Source: Anaerolineae bacterium (GTDB lineage: Bacteria; Chloroflexota; Anaerolineae; Aggregatilineales; UBA2796). Taken from it: 64,000 nucleotides of DNA. Under the pieces are notes generated by a model. The model was not told the DNA's origin. It searched no databases and worked only from the letters and a program-made list of their open reading frames with translations. This document shows positions 10,457-17,700 of this stretch, piece after piece (positions within the stretch are counted from its first letter, which is position 1; every line of letters begins with the position of its first letter). Both the position numbers and the translations under genes were made by a program. Location: assembly GCA_019637615.1 (NCBI GenBank), contig JAHBVJ010000019.1, positions 62,001 to 126,000 of the forward strand, written 5' to 3'.

Positions 10457-11260
10457 TCACAAGCCTATATCGCGCCGCTGGAAAAGGAACACCGTGCCGA
10501 TCACCATCAGCACTGCCAGCCCCAACAGGCCGAGCACGTTGCCCCACTGCAATCCATATTGCAAGACAGTGACGCCATCGTAGTAGCTGTAGAACGAGAC
10601 GCGCCGCAGCACATCGGCGGACTGAGCACTGCGCCCTACCACGTCGATCAGATAGCTGATCGCCACGAAGCCAGCCGCGATGGAAGTCGCCGTGCTGCGC
10701 CGCCGCAAGATCACCGAGATCAGCGCGGTGAAGGCCAACACGAACAGCGCGGCGGGCAGCATGTTGAGGGTACTTTCCAGCAGACGCCCCTGATTGAACG
10801 GCTTACTAGCCCAGATCACCGTTGAGGCCACCAGAATCAAGTGCGCGGAGAGCGCCATCCCGATGATCAGCAGCGCGTAGGCAGCGAACTTTTCTACGAT
10901 CACACGCCAACGCGGGACGGGCATACTCAGCATCACATCCATGATCCCGCGATCTTCTTCGTTGGCGGTGATGTTCAAGCCAGCCACGACCGCATAGGCC
11001 GCGATGCCGAGCAGCACCCAACCGTAATAGCCAATGCCGAGAAACCCTTCTGGCGAAGCCGCAAATTGTGCATCAGCGCCCCCCACCATACCCATGATGA
11101 ACGAGGGCATACTCTTGAGGATTTCGGAATATTTTTGCAGCAATTCCGAATTCTGTACGAGGTAGACCGAATACACCGCGTCCAGCCCGATGATGCCTGC
11201 CCAGATCAACATGCCGCGCCAATTGCGTCGCAGCGTTTCTTTGAAAATGACGCCGTTCAT
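10457..11260 (-). CDS. ABC-2 type transporter permease
   Basis: 267-aa integral membrane protein with about six hydrophobic segments (about 18-35, 72-97, 125-150, 165-182, 192-210, 240-258). The motif NEEDRGIMDVMLSMPVPRWRVIVEKFAAY after the second segment is the coupling region of ABC-2 permeases (the E-x-x-x-G-x-x-x-x-L-x-x-P-x-x-R pattern). The start codon overlaps the stop of the upstream ATPase gene by four bases, so the two are translationally coupled and form one exporter. The cargo is unknown. Confidence 0.88.
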   Translation of the reverse strand: MNGVIFKETLRRNWRGMLIWAGIIGLDAVYSVYLVQNSELLQKYSEILKSMPSFIMGMVGGADAQFAASPEGFLGIGYYGWVLLGIAAYAVVAGLNITANEEDRGIMDVMLSMPVPRWRVIVEKFAAYALLIIGMALSAHLILVASTVIWASKPFNQGRLLESTLNMLPAALFVLAFTALISVILRRRSTATSIAAGFVAISYLIDVVGRSAQSADVLRRVSFYSYYDGVTVLQYGLQWGNVLGLLGLAVLMVIGTVFLFQRRDIGL

Positions 11261-12216
11261 CGTACCAACTCCTTTGCTGGACGCCCGTTGACGGATGGTT
11301 CGCGGTGCGCGTTCGAGCCGTTGCCATAAAAGCTGAGGAAGATTTCCTCCAAACTCGGTTCTTCAGATTTGATGTCCACGATGTATTCATCGCTGATCGC
11401 CCGCAGCACGGGATCGAGATCGCCGTTCAGCGTAAATTTGAGCGCTTTGTCTTCCGCGCCGATCTCGCTGACGCCGGGGACGTTCGCCAATCGCTGTGGA
11501 TTCACGGCTTGGTGGAAACTGATCCGCACATGGTGAACCTGCACGCGCGTCAGGTCGCTGACCTTCTCCACCGCTTTCAACTGCCCATCGCGTAGAATGC
11601 CGACGCGCTCACAGATCGCCTGCACTTCGCTCAGGATGTGCGACGAGAGGAAGACGGTGCGGCCTTCCGCTTGCGCCTCCAACATCATCTGGTTGAAGGT
11701 CTGCTGCACGAGCGGGTCAAGACCGCTGGTCGGCTCGTCCAGAATCAGCAATTCGGGCTTGCCCATCAGCGCGATCACGAGGCCGATCTTGCGACGGTTG
11801 CCCGTCGAATAACTGCGCACCGATTTGCTGAGATCGAGCGCCAAGCGTTCCGCCAGTTGATCAACATAGCGCATATCGACATCACCGCGCAGACGGCTCA
11901 GGTAGTTGAGCACGTCGCGCCCCGTCAAGTTTTGCCACAGCGAGAGTTCACCGGGCAGGAAACCGATGCGTTTGTGTAAGGCCACGCTGTCACGCTGACC
12001 ATCCATGCCGAGCAGCGCGACACTGCCCTCGGTCGGGCGGATCAAATCGAGCATCATGCGGATGGTGGTCGTTTTACCAGCACCGTTCGGGCCGAGATAG
12101 CCGAAAATCTCGCCCTTGTTCACCTGTAAGGTCAGGTGATCGAGCGCTGGTCGATCCGTCTTTGCATAGCGTTTAGTAAGTCCCTGAATGTGAATGGCGG
12201 GTTGTGTAGCCATCAT
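11257..12216 (-). CDS. ABC transporter ATP-binding protein (ABC-2 exporter)
   Basis: 319 aa. Walker A LGPNGAGKTTT near residues 41-51, Q-loop after FLPGELSLWQNLTG, signature YSTGNRRKIGLVIAL, an altered form of LSGGQ that is usual in this CcmA/drug-exporter type, and Walker B LLILDEPTSGLDPLVQ. A C-terminal extension of about 90 residues ends in PSLEEIFLSFYG, the common tail of ABC-2 ATPases. An ATGATG start follows AAGGGGG. It overlaps the downstream permease gene by four bases. Together they make a two-component exporter of unknown substrate. Confidence 0.92.
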   Translation of the reverse strand: MMATQPAIHIQGLTKRYAKTDRPALDHLTLQVNKGEIFGYLGPNGAGKTTTIRMMLDLIRPTEGSVALLGMDGQRDSVALHKRIGFLPGELSLWQNLTGRDVLNYLSRLRGDVDMRYVDQLAERLALDLSKSVRSYSTGNRRKIGLVIALMGKPELLILDEPTSGLDPLVQQTFNQMMLEAQAEGRTVFLSSHILSEVQAICERVGILRDGQLKAVEKVSDLTRVQVHHVRISFHQAVNPQRLANVPGVSEIGAEDKALKFTLNGDLDPVLRAISDEYIVDIKSEEPSLEEIFLSFYGNGSNAHREPSVNGRPAKELVR

Positions 12217-12418
12217 TCCCCCTTCGACAAGGCGTATGTAAATCTCAATAGACGCCCTTCATTAGGCTCGCCTACACCTCGCCACATGTGGATAAACGGC
12301 GGAGTGATCCGGTTCGGGTCTAGTGGAGCAAAAATTATTTTAGGTCAATCTAAATTATAAGACAACCCCCAATAGTTGGGAGGTCGGTAAGGCAGATTTA
12401 AAAGGGAATGGTGGGAAA

Positions 12419-12449
12419 ATCAAAGGGGATATAGCACTGCCATATCCCC
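12419..12449 (-). terminator. Intrinsic terminator after the 12463-13353 gene
   Basis: Minus strand: perfect 8-bp stem GGGGATAT/ATATCCCC with a 9-base loop, followed by TTTGATTTT. It lies directly downstream of the minus-strand gene. Confidence 0.7.
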
Positions 12450-12462
12450 TCAACCTTGCTGG

Positions 12463-13353
12463 CTAGGGCGCGGGCGTCGGCGTGATGATGCCCATATCTT
12501 GGACGGGCGTCGGCGTGGGGCCTTGCGTCGGCTCAGCGGTGGGCGGGACTGCCGTTGGCTCGATCACGGGCGGCGCTTCACCCCCTTCCGGCGTAGGCAG
12601 CGACAGAGTCGGCGTCGGGCCAGTAGGCGCTTCGACGGTTTCAGCAGGCGGCAGCGCGCCACCACCCGTATCACCAGTGCCTGTATCGCCTGAATCGGGC
12701 GCGACTAAGCCGGTCGTGAAACCGGGCCAAGGATCGGTAGTGTACTGGTTCGGTGCCCAGATGTCCGGCGCATTGCCCGATAGAATTTGCCCGATCCAGA
12801 CGGCGGCTTCATTCCAATCGTTAGGCAGGTTGCCGATGAGCCGCACCAAGGGGTCAAACAGACCGCGCAGACGGTTGGCGACATCGTTCAATTGTGTCTT
12901 ACTCAACGCGATGTCAACGGGCACATTCAGCGTAATGGGCAGCGATTGATCGATCGGCACATTCAGCTTGAGCGCGACGGGCAGCGCCAATCCAGTCGGC
13001 AAGGTGAGGGCGACTGAACCGCGCAGTGTCGTGCCATCAGACAGCGTAAAGCCAGCCGGAACGCGGATCGGGACATCTTGGGTCAGGGTCACTACCGTCT
13101 CTGTGTCTAGCGGAACGTTGAGTTTGACGGGGATCGTATCTTCCACCTTGATATTGGTGATGATGCGCGCTTCCCCCAAGCCTACGAAACTGCTGTGCAA
13201 GCCTGTCACCAGCGGTTCAAGAATTCCGCCCTTGATCGCGAAGATTTGTTGGATGACCACCAATAAGATGACGATCAGCACGAAGTTCATGATGAAGGAT
13301 AGAAGGATGGCAAAATTCTTGAAGGCGTTCCAAAATGCCTTAATGCGTACCAT
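12463..13353 (-). CDS. Membrane-anchored protein of unknown function with Pro/Thr-rich tail
   Basis: 296 aa. A basic N-terminus and one hydrophobic segment (about 12-38) anchor the protein, leaving the remainder outside. Residues 60-165 contain alternating short motifs with NVP and PV(K/A)L (for example IPVKLNVPLDT and LPITLNVPVDI), suggesting repeated beta strands. Residues 165-200 are helical and amphipathic. The last 80 residues are Pro/Thr/Gly/Glu-rich with TPTP units, a flexible wall-type linker. I do not recognise a named family. It is followed by a terminator and preceded by a convergent-free gap, so it is probably monocistronic. Confidence 0.8.
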   Translation of the reverse strand: MVRIKAFWNAFKNFAILLSFIMNFVLIVILLVVIQQIFAIKGGILEPLVTGLHSSFVGLGEARIITNIKVEDTIPVKLNVPLDTETVVTLTQDVPIRVPAGFTLSDGTTLRGSVALTLPTGLALPVALKLNVPIDQSLPITLNVPVDIALSKTQLNDVANRLRGLFDPLVRLIGNLPNDWNEAAVWIGQILSGNAPDIWAPNQYTTDPWPGFTTGLVAPDSGDTGTGDTGGGALPPAETVEAPTGPTPTLSLPTPEGGEAPPVIEPTAVPPTAEPTQGPTPTPVQDMGIITPTPAP

Positions 13354-13490
13354 CGTAATCGACTCCCCTTATGAGGCGCTGGTAAGTCAGCGTGTCCTAG
13401 CCCGCGCAATCCGCTGTTGCCCCATGATAGTAGCACCCCCGACGCGATCACGGCAAACGGGGCCGCCTACACAGCCCGATGACTTACCGC

Positions 13491-13886
13491 CTATCGTCGC
13501 AATTCTGCCCTGACTGGTTTCGAGACCGGGCGGCGATGATTCGGGCGCACACTGAGAATCTGGTCGATGTACTGCTGTCCCCAATCGCGCATCAGCAGCA
13601 GGATCGGCTCCAAGCTGCGTCCGAATTCGGTTAGCGAATACTCGACGCGCGGCGGAATCTGCTGATAAATCTCGCGATGCACCACGCCGTCGTTCTCCAG
13701 CTCGCGCAGTTGCAGCGTCAACATGCGCTGTGTGACGTTGGGCACCATCCGCCTCAGTTCGTTGAAGCGCTTGGTGCCGTCCAGCAAGTGGAACAGGATC
13801 ACGCCTTTCCATTTACCGCCGATCACCTCCAGTGCGGCTTCGACATTGCAGCCGAAAACGTAGTCGCCGTGTCGTTTTGTGCTCAT
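13491..13886 (-). CDS. HxlR family transcriptional regulator
   Basis: 131-aa winged-helix regulator. The start at 13886 is chosen because MSTKRHGDYVFGCNVEAALEVIGGKWKG gives the standard opening with the redox-relevant Cys (Cys13) before the GGKWK helix, and a GGGGTGA sequence precedes it. The HTH segment is RFNELRRMVPNVTQRMLTLQLRELENDGVVHREIYQQIPPRVEYSLTEFG, diagnostic for HxlR. HxlR proteins with one N-terminal Cys often sense quinones, aldehydes or disulfide stress. It is transcribed divergently from a quinone oxidoreductase gene, the usual target of such regulators. Confidence 0.92.
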   Translation of the reverse strand: MSTKRHGDYVFGCNVEAALEVIGGKWKGVILFHLLDGTKRFNELRRMVPNVTQRMLTLQLRELENDGVVHREIYQQIPPRVEYSLTEFGRSLEPILLLMRDWGQQYIDQILSVRPNHRRPVSKPVRAELRR

Positions 13887-13901
13887 GTTCACCCCGTTAA
13901 C

Positions 13902-13919
13902 AGTATATAAAGTGATACT
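13902..13919. promoter_or_regulatory. Candidate HxlR operator between hxlR and the oxidoreductase gene
   Basis: AGTAT and ATACT separated by eight bases form an 18-bp interrupted palindrome in the 136-bp divergent intergenic region, 16 bases upstream of the hxlR start. Its size and GTAT half-sites fit operators of HxlR-type regulators. The site is inferred from symmetry and position only. Confidence 0.5.
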
Positions 13920-14022
13920 ATACCACAATTATGTGCGTACTTTTTATTCCTATACTGACGGCGTACAATGAGAGATATTGATGGAACTACACGTTATCAC
14001 CATAGGAAAGTGAGCCTTACCC

Positions 14023-14976
14023 ATGTCCAACATGATGAAAGCCGCCCGTATCCATGCCTACGGAGAACCCGACGTTCTGAAATACGAGGACGCGCCACGT
14101 CCGGAACCCGCCGCAGGGGAAGTCCTCGTCAAAGTTCACGCCATCGGCCTTAATCCGGTGGACTGGAAAACCCGCGCGGGCAGTGGGATGAGTGGACGCT
14201 ATGGCAACCAATTCCCGATGATCATTGGTTGGGACATTTCCGGCGTGGTCGAAGCGGTCGGATCGAGCGTTACCAAGTTCAAAGTGGGGGACGCGGTGTT
14301 CGGCATGGTACGCTTCCCCGACAATGGCAACGCGTATGCCGAATATGTCGCCGCGCCGGAACATGATTTAGCGCTCAAGCCTCAAAATGTCGATTTCCTG
14401 CAAGCCGCCGCGATTCCCCTGGCCGCGCTCACGGCATGGCAGGGCTTCTTTGAGGAAGGCGATTTGCAGAGCGGGCAGAGCGTCTTTATTCAGGCGGGCG
14501 CGGGCGGCGTCGGGCATCTGGCGGTGCAGATCGCGAAAGCAAAGGGCGCGTATGTGATCAGCACAGCGTCCACCGCCAATGTCGAGTTCGTGCGTTCGCT
14601 CGGCGCGGATGAGGTGATCGATTACCGCACTACCCGCGTTGAGGAGGCTGTCACGCCCGTCGATTTCGCCTTGGATACGGTGGGCGCTGCCACGCTGGCA
14701 CAATCGTTAAGGTTGGTGAAGGCAGGCGGGCAGTTGGTGTCTATCGCCGGACAACCCGACATGGACGAGGCACAGCGGCGCGGGATCAAAGCCAGCCGCT
14801 TTTTGGTGCATACCAACGAAAGCCAGCTTGCCCAGATCGCAGCACTGATGGCGGCGGGCAAGTTGAAAACGACCGTCACACAGGTATTCCCGCTGGCGGA
14901 AACCGCGCAAGCCCATCAGGCAGGCGAAACGCGCGATCTGCGGCGTGGCAAGATCGTGCTGCAAGTCGTGCCGTAA
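14023..14976 (+). CDS. NADP-dependent oxidoreductase, zinc-free quinone reductase type (MDR superfamily)
   Basis: 317-aa soluble MDR protein. N-terminal GroES-like domain with GEVLVKVHAIGLNPVDWKTRAG (no zinc ligands) and GWDISGVVEAVGS; Rossmann domain with QAGAGGVGHLAVQIAKAKGA near residues 158-177. The NADPH-selecting residues are not resolvable by eye. Such enzymes reduce quinones, enones or similar electrophiles. Divergent from the HxlR gene and probably induced by the same stress. An in-frame ATG lies at 14032 within MSNMMKAARI; either could be the start. Confidence 0.9.
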   Translation: MSNMMKAARIHAYGEPDVLKYEDAPRPEPAAGEVLVKVHAIGLNPVDWKTRAGSGMSGRYGNQFPMIIGWDISGVVEAVGSSVTKFKVGDAVFGMVRFPDNGNAYAEYVAAPEHDLALKPQNVDFLQAAAIPLAALTAWQGFFEEGDLQSGQSVFIQAGAGGVGHLAVQIAKAKGAYVISTASTANVEFVRSLGADEVIDYRTTRVEEAVTPVDFALDTVGAATLAQSLRLVKAGGQLVSIAGQPDMDEAQRRGIKASRFLVHTNESQLAQIAALMAAGKLKTTVTQVFPLAETAQAHQAGETRDLRRGKIVLQVVP

Positions 14977-14999
14977 CTGGCAGATTAGTGTTCGAAAAC

Positions 15000-15028
15000 A
15001 AAAAGGCCGCCCCATGATGGGACGGCCT
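15000..15028 (-). terminator. Intrinsic terminator after rplL
   Basis: Minus strand: AGGCCGTCCC/GGGGCGGCCT stem (one G-T pair) with a short loop, followed by TTTTTGTTTTCG. It ends the rplJ-rplL transcript and lies 32 bases beyond the rplL stop. Confidence 0.88.
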
Positions 15029-15060
15029 CGTGAAGCTCTGTAATTGAGCGTCAAGCAGTC

Positions 15061-15459
15061 TTAGACGACGGCCTTGACTTCTGCCACAGCGCCGACTTCC
15101 TCGAACTTCTTCTTGGCGTCGTTGGCGGCATCCTTGGTGACGGAGGTGAGGATTTCCTTGGGCGCGCCTTCGACGGCGTCCTTGGCTTCCTTCAGACCGA
15201 GGTTGGTCAGGGCACGGACGACCTTGATCACTTCGATCTTCTTGGCACCAGCATCCTTGAGGATCACGTTGAATTCGGTGGGTTCCTCGACGGGTTCAGC
15301 CGGAGCAGCGGCAGCAGCACCCGCAGCGGGGGCAGCAGCCACAGCGACAGCAGCGGCGGCTTTCACGCCCCACTTGTCTTCCAGCGCCTTGGTGAGTTCA
15401 ACGATTTCCAAAACGGTCATGCCGCTCAGTTGGTCGATCAGAGCATTCAAATCTGCCAT
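15061..15459 (-). CDS. rplL: 50S ribosomal protein L7/L12
   Basis: 132 aa. N-terminal dimerisation domain (ALIDQLSGMTVLEIVELTKALEDKWGVKA), an Ala/Pro hinge (about 35-57), and the C-terminal factor-binding domain with FNVILKDAGAKKIEVIKVVRALTNLGLKEAKDAVEGAPKEI, the conserved GTPase contact surface. It forms the ribosomal stalk with L10. It is 96 bases downstream of rplJ on the same transcript and ahead of a strong terminator; stoichiometry in bacteria needs several L7/L12 copies per L10. A GGATG-type site lies upstream of the ATG. Confidence 0.97.
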   Translation of the reverse strand: MADLNALIDQLSGMTVLEIVELTKALEDKWGVKAAAAVAVAAAPAAGAAAAAPAEPVEEPTEFNVILKDAGAKKIEVIKVVRALTNLGLKEAKDAVEGAPKEILTSVTKDAANDAKKKFEEVGAVAEVKAVV

Positions 15460-15555
15460 TGTCGTAACATCCTTTCAGTCAGGTTCGTTTGTTAGTGTGT
15501 TTTCAAGCGTGTTGAGCAGCCGGAATTGGCTTCAACACCCGGACTAGCGTTTCAG

Positions 15556-16107
15556 TTAGGCCGCGTCTCCGCTGGATTCGCCGCCTTGCAGTTTGTCGGT
15601 GTAAGCCTTGAGAATTTGCGCCACACCCTGTGCTGGCTGGTTGACCAAGCTGACGAATTGCTGTGCTGGCGAGAGCAGCAAGCCCATGAGCGTTGCACGT
15701 GCTTCGTCCAGCGTGGGCAGCGTAGAGAGAGTCTCGACGCCTTCCTTGCCGTGGAAAACCATCTCGCCCATGACCGCGCCCTTGAGGATGAGTTTGTCGT
15801 CATCCTTCGCGCGTTGCAGCACCGTCTTGGTCACTGTGCTCAGGTCACCGAACGCAATCGCTACCGCCGTTGGGCCAGCGAATAAATCGTCAGGTGCCGC
15901 GAAGCCAGTTTCCTTCAGAGCGCGCTTGAAAATGGTGTTCTTGGTGACGGTATACGCCCCTTGCACCTTGCGCAGCTCGGCACGGGTAGCATTGAAGTTC
16001 TTCATGGCAAAGCCACGATACTCCGTAACGATCAACCCGCTGGCCTTGGACAATACCTTCAGGTATGTGTCCATGATTTCGGTCTTTTTCTGTTTAGAGA
16101 TCGCCAA
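15556..16107 (-). CDS. rplJ: 50S ribosomal protein L10, TTG start
   Basis: 183 aa when started at the TTG at 16107. That start gives the family N-terminus (L/M)AISKQKKTEIMDTYLKVLSKASGLIVTEYRGF and is preceded by AAAGGAGG nine bases upstream. Reading from the first upstream ATG (16218) would add 37 residues that run through the leader hairpin and have no counterpart in L10. Other L10 features are FKRALKETG and the C-terminal helix (QGVAQILKAYTDKLQG) that binds L7/L12 dimers. Here rplJ is not preceded by rplK-rplA; it has its own promoter and leader. Confidence 0.95.
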   Translation of the reverse strand: MAISKQKKTEIMDTYLKVLSKASGLIVTEYRGFAMKNFNATRAELRKVQGAYTVTKNTIFKRALKETGFAAPDDLFAGPTAVAIAFGDLSTVTKTVLQRAKDDDKLILKGAVMGEMVFHGKEGVETLSTLPTLDEARATLMGLLLSPAQQFVSLVNQPAQGVAQILKAYTDKLQGGESSGDAA

Positions 16108-16303
16108 GTGAAAGTTCCTCCTTTCCCATAAAGTGGGAGGCCGCTTCTGGGAAAACAAAAACGGCCCAAGCACGCAGAGTACGAGGGCCGCCCAATGTCG
16201 AAACTCAGGCAGTGTCAATCTTGACGATTGAACATTTCGTTACTCACCTCGGCAGGGAATTAAGCGGATCGTTCAGATCGGCACCTGCGGTCTGCGGTGT
16301 GTG
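16108..16303 (-). promoter_or_regulatory. L10-type leader with attenuator hairpin
   Basis: About 195 bases lie between the predicted start of transcription and rplJ. Near its middle (16152-16190) the minus strand reads CGGCCC ... GGGCCG followed by TTTTTGTTTT, an intrinsic-terminator structure. Upstream there is a smaller hairpin TCAATC/GATTGA (around 16216-16232). The position fits the ribosomal protein L10 leader, in which L10 or the L10-L12 complex binds its own mRNA to lower expression. I cannot confirm the kink-turn element by eye. Confidence 0.7.
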
Positions 16304-16309
16304 GATGGC

Positions 16310-16338
16310 ATTGTAGCCGAGTGTTGGCGCTTGGTCAA
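16310..16338 (-). promoter_or_regulatory. Sigma-70 type promoter for rplJ-rplL
   Basis: Minus strand -35 TTGACC (16333-16338) and -10 TACAAT (16310-16315) with exactly 17 bases between. Both hexamers match the consensus at five of six positions, and the site points into the rplJ leader. Confidence 0.8.
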
Positions 16339-16390
16339 GACTCGATTCTTGTCCAAGCTGCTCCGTTGGTGCCTTCTTCACTCAGCGCTT

Positions 16391-16996
16391 CTACGGATAC
16401 GTTTCCGCCAAGAGCAGTTGGATCGACTTCTCCGTGCGGTCATAGTTGCCTTCGCCAATCGTTTGATAGCGGATGTGCCCCTGTTTGTCGATCAAGATCA
16501 TAGTAGGCCAATAGCGCGTGCCGTAGGCGTACCATGTCGCGCCGTCGTTATCCTGCGCCACTGCATACTTGATGTCGAAGCGCTTGACGGCATCGCGCAC
16601 ATTCGCCAATTCGCGCTCATAGCCGAATTCGGGGAAGTGGTTGCCGATGATGGTCAAGCCTTTGTCGCTGTACTTGGCATGCCATTCCTTGAGTGATGGG
16701 AGCACGTGAATGCAGTTGATGCAGCCGAGCGTCCAGAAATCTAGCAGCACCACTTGTCCGCGCAGATCGGCTAACCGCAGCGGCTGCTCATTCGGCGTGT
16801 TCAGCCAGATAGTGTTGGTCAGTTCGGGCGCTTCGCCGTAATCCGCCAGCGGCGCGACTACCCGTTCGGTGTTTTCATTGGTCGTCATCGTCGTAGAGTC
16901 ATCTTTCATCGTCTCAGCGAACTTGGTCAGGTCAGGTAGGGCGCTGCACGCACTGACGAACAACAGCACAGCAACCAGAGGAATAAATCGTTTCAT
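16391..16996 (-). CDS. TlpA-like thioredoxin-fold lipoprotein
   Basis: 201 aa from the ATG at 16996, which has GGAG six bases upstream. The N-terminus is a lipoprotein signal (hydrophobic 4-15, lipobox VSAC with Cys17). The redoxin domain has the active site CINC (Cys92, Cys95) after LLDFWTLG, and the cis-Pro region TRYWPTMILID. The FWTLGCINC form, rather than WCxxC, is typical of the TlpA/DipZ C-terminal type. It should act outside the membrane in disulfide or cytochrome maturation or peroxide handling. It follows the DM13 gene by 57 bases, so the two are probably co-transcribed. Confidence 0.88.
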   Translation of the reverse strand: MKRFIPLVAVLLFVSACSALPDLTKFAETMKDDSTTMTTNENTERVVAPLADYGEAPELTNTIWLNTPNEQPLRLADLRGQVVLLDFWTLGCINCIHVLPSLKEWHAKYSDKGLTIIGNHFPEFGYERELANVRDAVKRFDIKYAVAQDNDGATWYAYGTRYWPTMILIDKQGHIRYQTIGEGNYDRTEKSIQLLLAETYP

Positions 16997-17053
16997 AAGG
17001 CGCTCCAAGTTTATTTACATCACGAGCACGGACGATACGTGTAGGCAAAATCC

Positions 17054-17557
17054 CTAGCTGGTGGCGGTTTCCAACGGCGCGACACTGAACACCACGCTGA
17101 ACGCACGACAGTAGATCACGACGCTGTTGACAGACCCCAGATCAAGGTCTGCCGGAAGGTCATAGACCTGATTGCCGAGGTTGCCTTTCAGACGGGCGAG
17201 TTCGACGTAGCCAGCCGCATGGACTTCGCTGGACGTGCTCGGATCGGCGGCGGCGGTGAGCACGACGAACAAATCCGGCCCGTTGGTCACTTGGAAGTTT
17301 TCGAGCTGAAGCTGCCGTGTACCATCAGGCTGTGTGTAGATCACGGCCTGCCCGCTGCCACGATGAAAGTCATCGCCGTTGCGGAAACTGCCCGCTTTCT
17401 CGTTCATCGTTTGCGCACTGCTAGCGATGGGCGCTTCATTCACGGCTTGGTTGAGGAATAACGGCGATCCGAGCCACCACGCCACGCCGAGGACGATTAC
17501 GGCGGCGATGATAGCGAACACAGACAGGGCCGGACGGCGGCGGAGCATAGTGATCAT
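17054..17557 (-). CDS. Membrane-anchored DM13 domain protein
   Basis: 167 aa from the ATG at 17557, preceded by GAGG. One N-terminal membrane segment (about 11-31) anchors it. The rest matches the DM13 domain: GSFRNGDDFHRGSGQAVIY at its start, FQVTNGPDLFVVLT in the middle, and VVIYCRAFSVVFSVA at the end with the single conserved Cys. DM13 has been proposed to be an extracytoplasmic electron-transfer domain through this Cys. Its pairing here with a TlpA-like thioredoxin lipoprotein agrees with a redox role, but the function is unproven. Confidence 0.85.
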   Translation of the reverse strand: MITMLRRRPALSVFAIIAAVIVLGVAWWLGSPLFLNQAVNEAPIASSAQTMNEKAGSFRNGDDFHRGSGQAVIYTQPDGTRQLQLENFQVTNGPDLFVVLTAAADPSTSSEVHAAGYVELARLKGNLGNQVYDLPADLDLGSVNSVVIYCRAFSVVFSVAPLETATS

Positions 17558-17700
17558 CGGTTGGAACCTCACTCCCGTAAGCGGACAAACCAGCGTCGGT
17601 TGATTTTGCACTCAACACTAGCTTGTCCGAGATCGATTACGATTTCCTTACGGTAGTCTGCGGGAGGCGTAATTCGTTACAGGTTCCAACGTGTTGGTGT

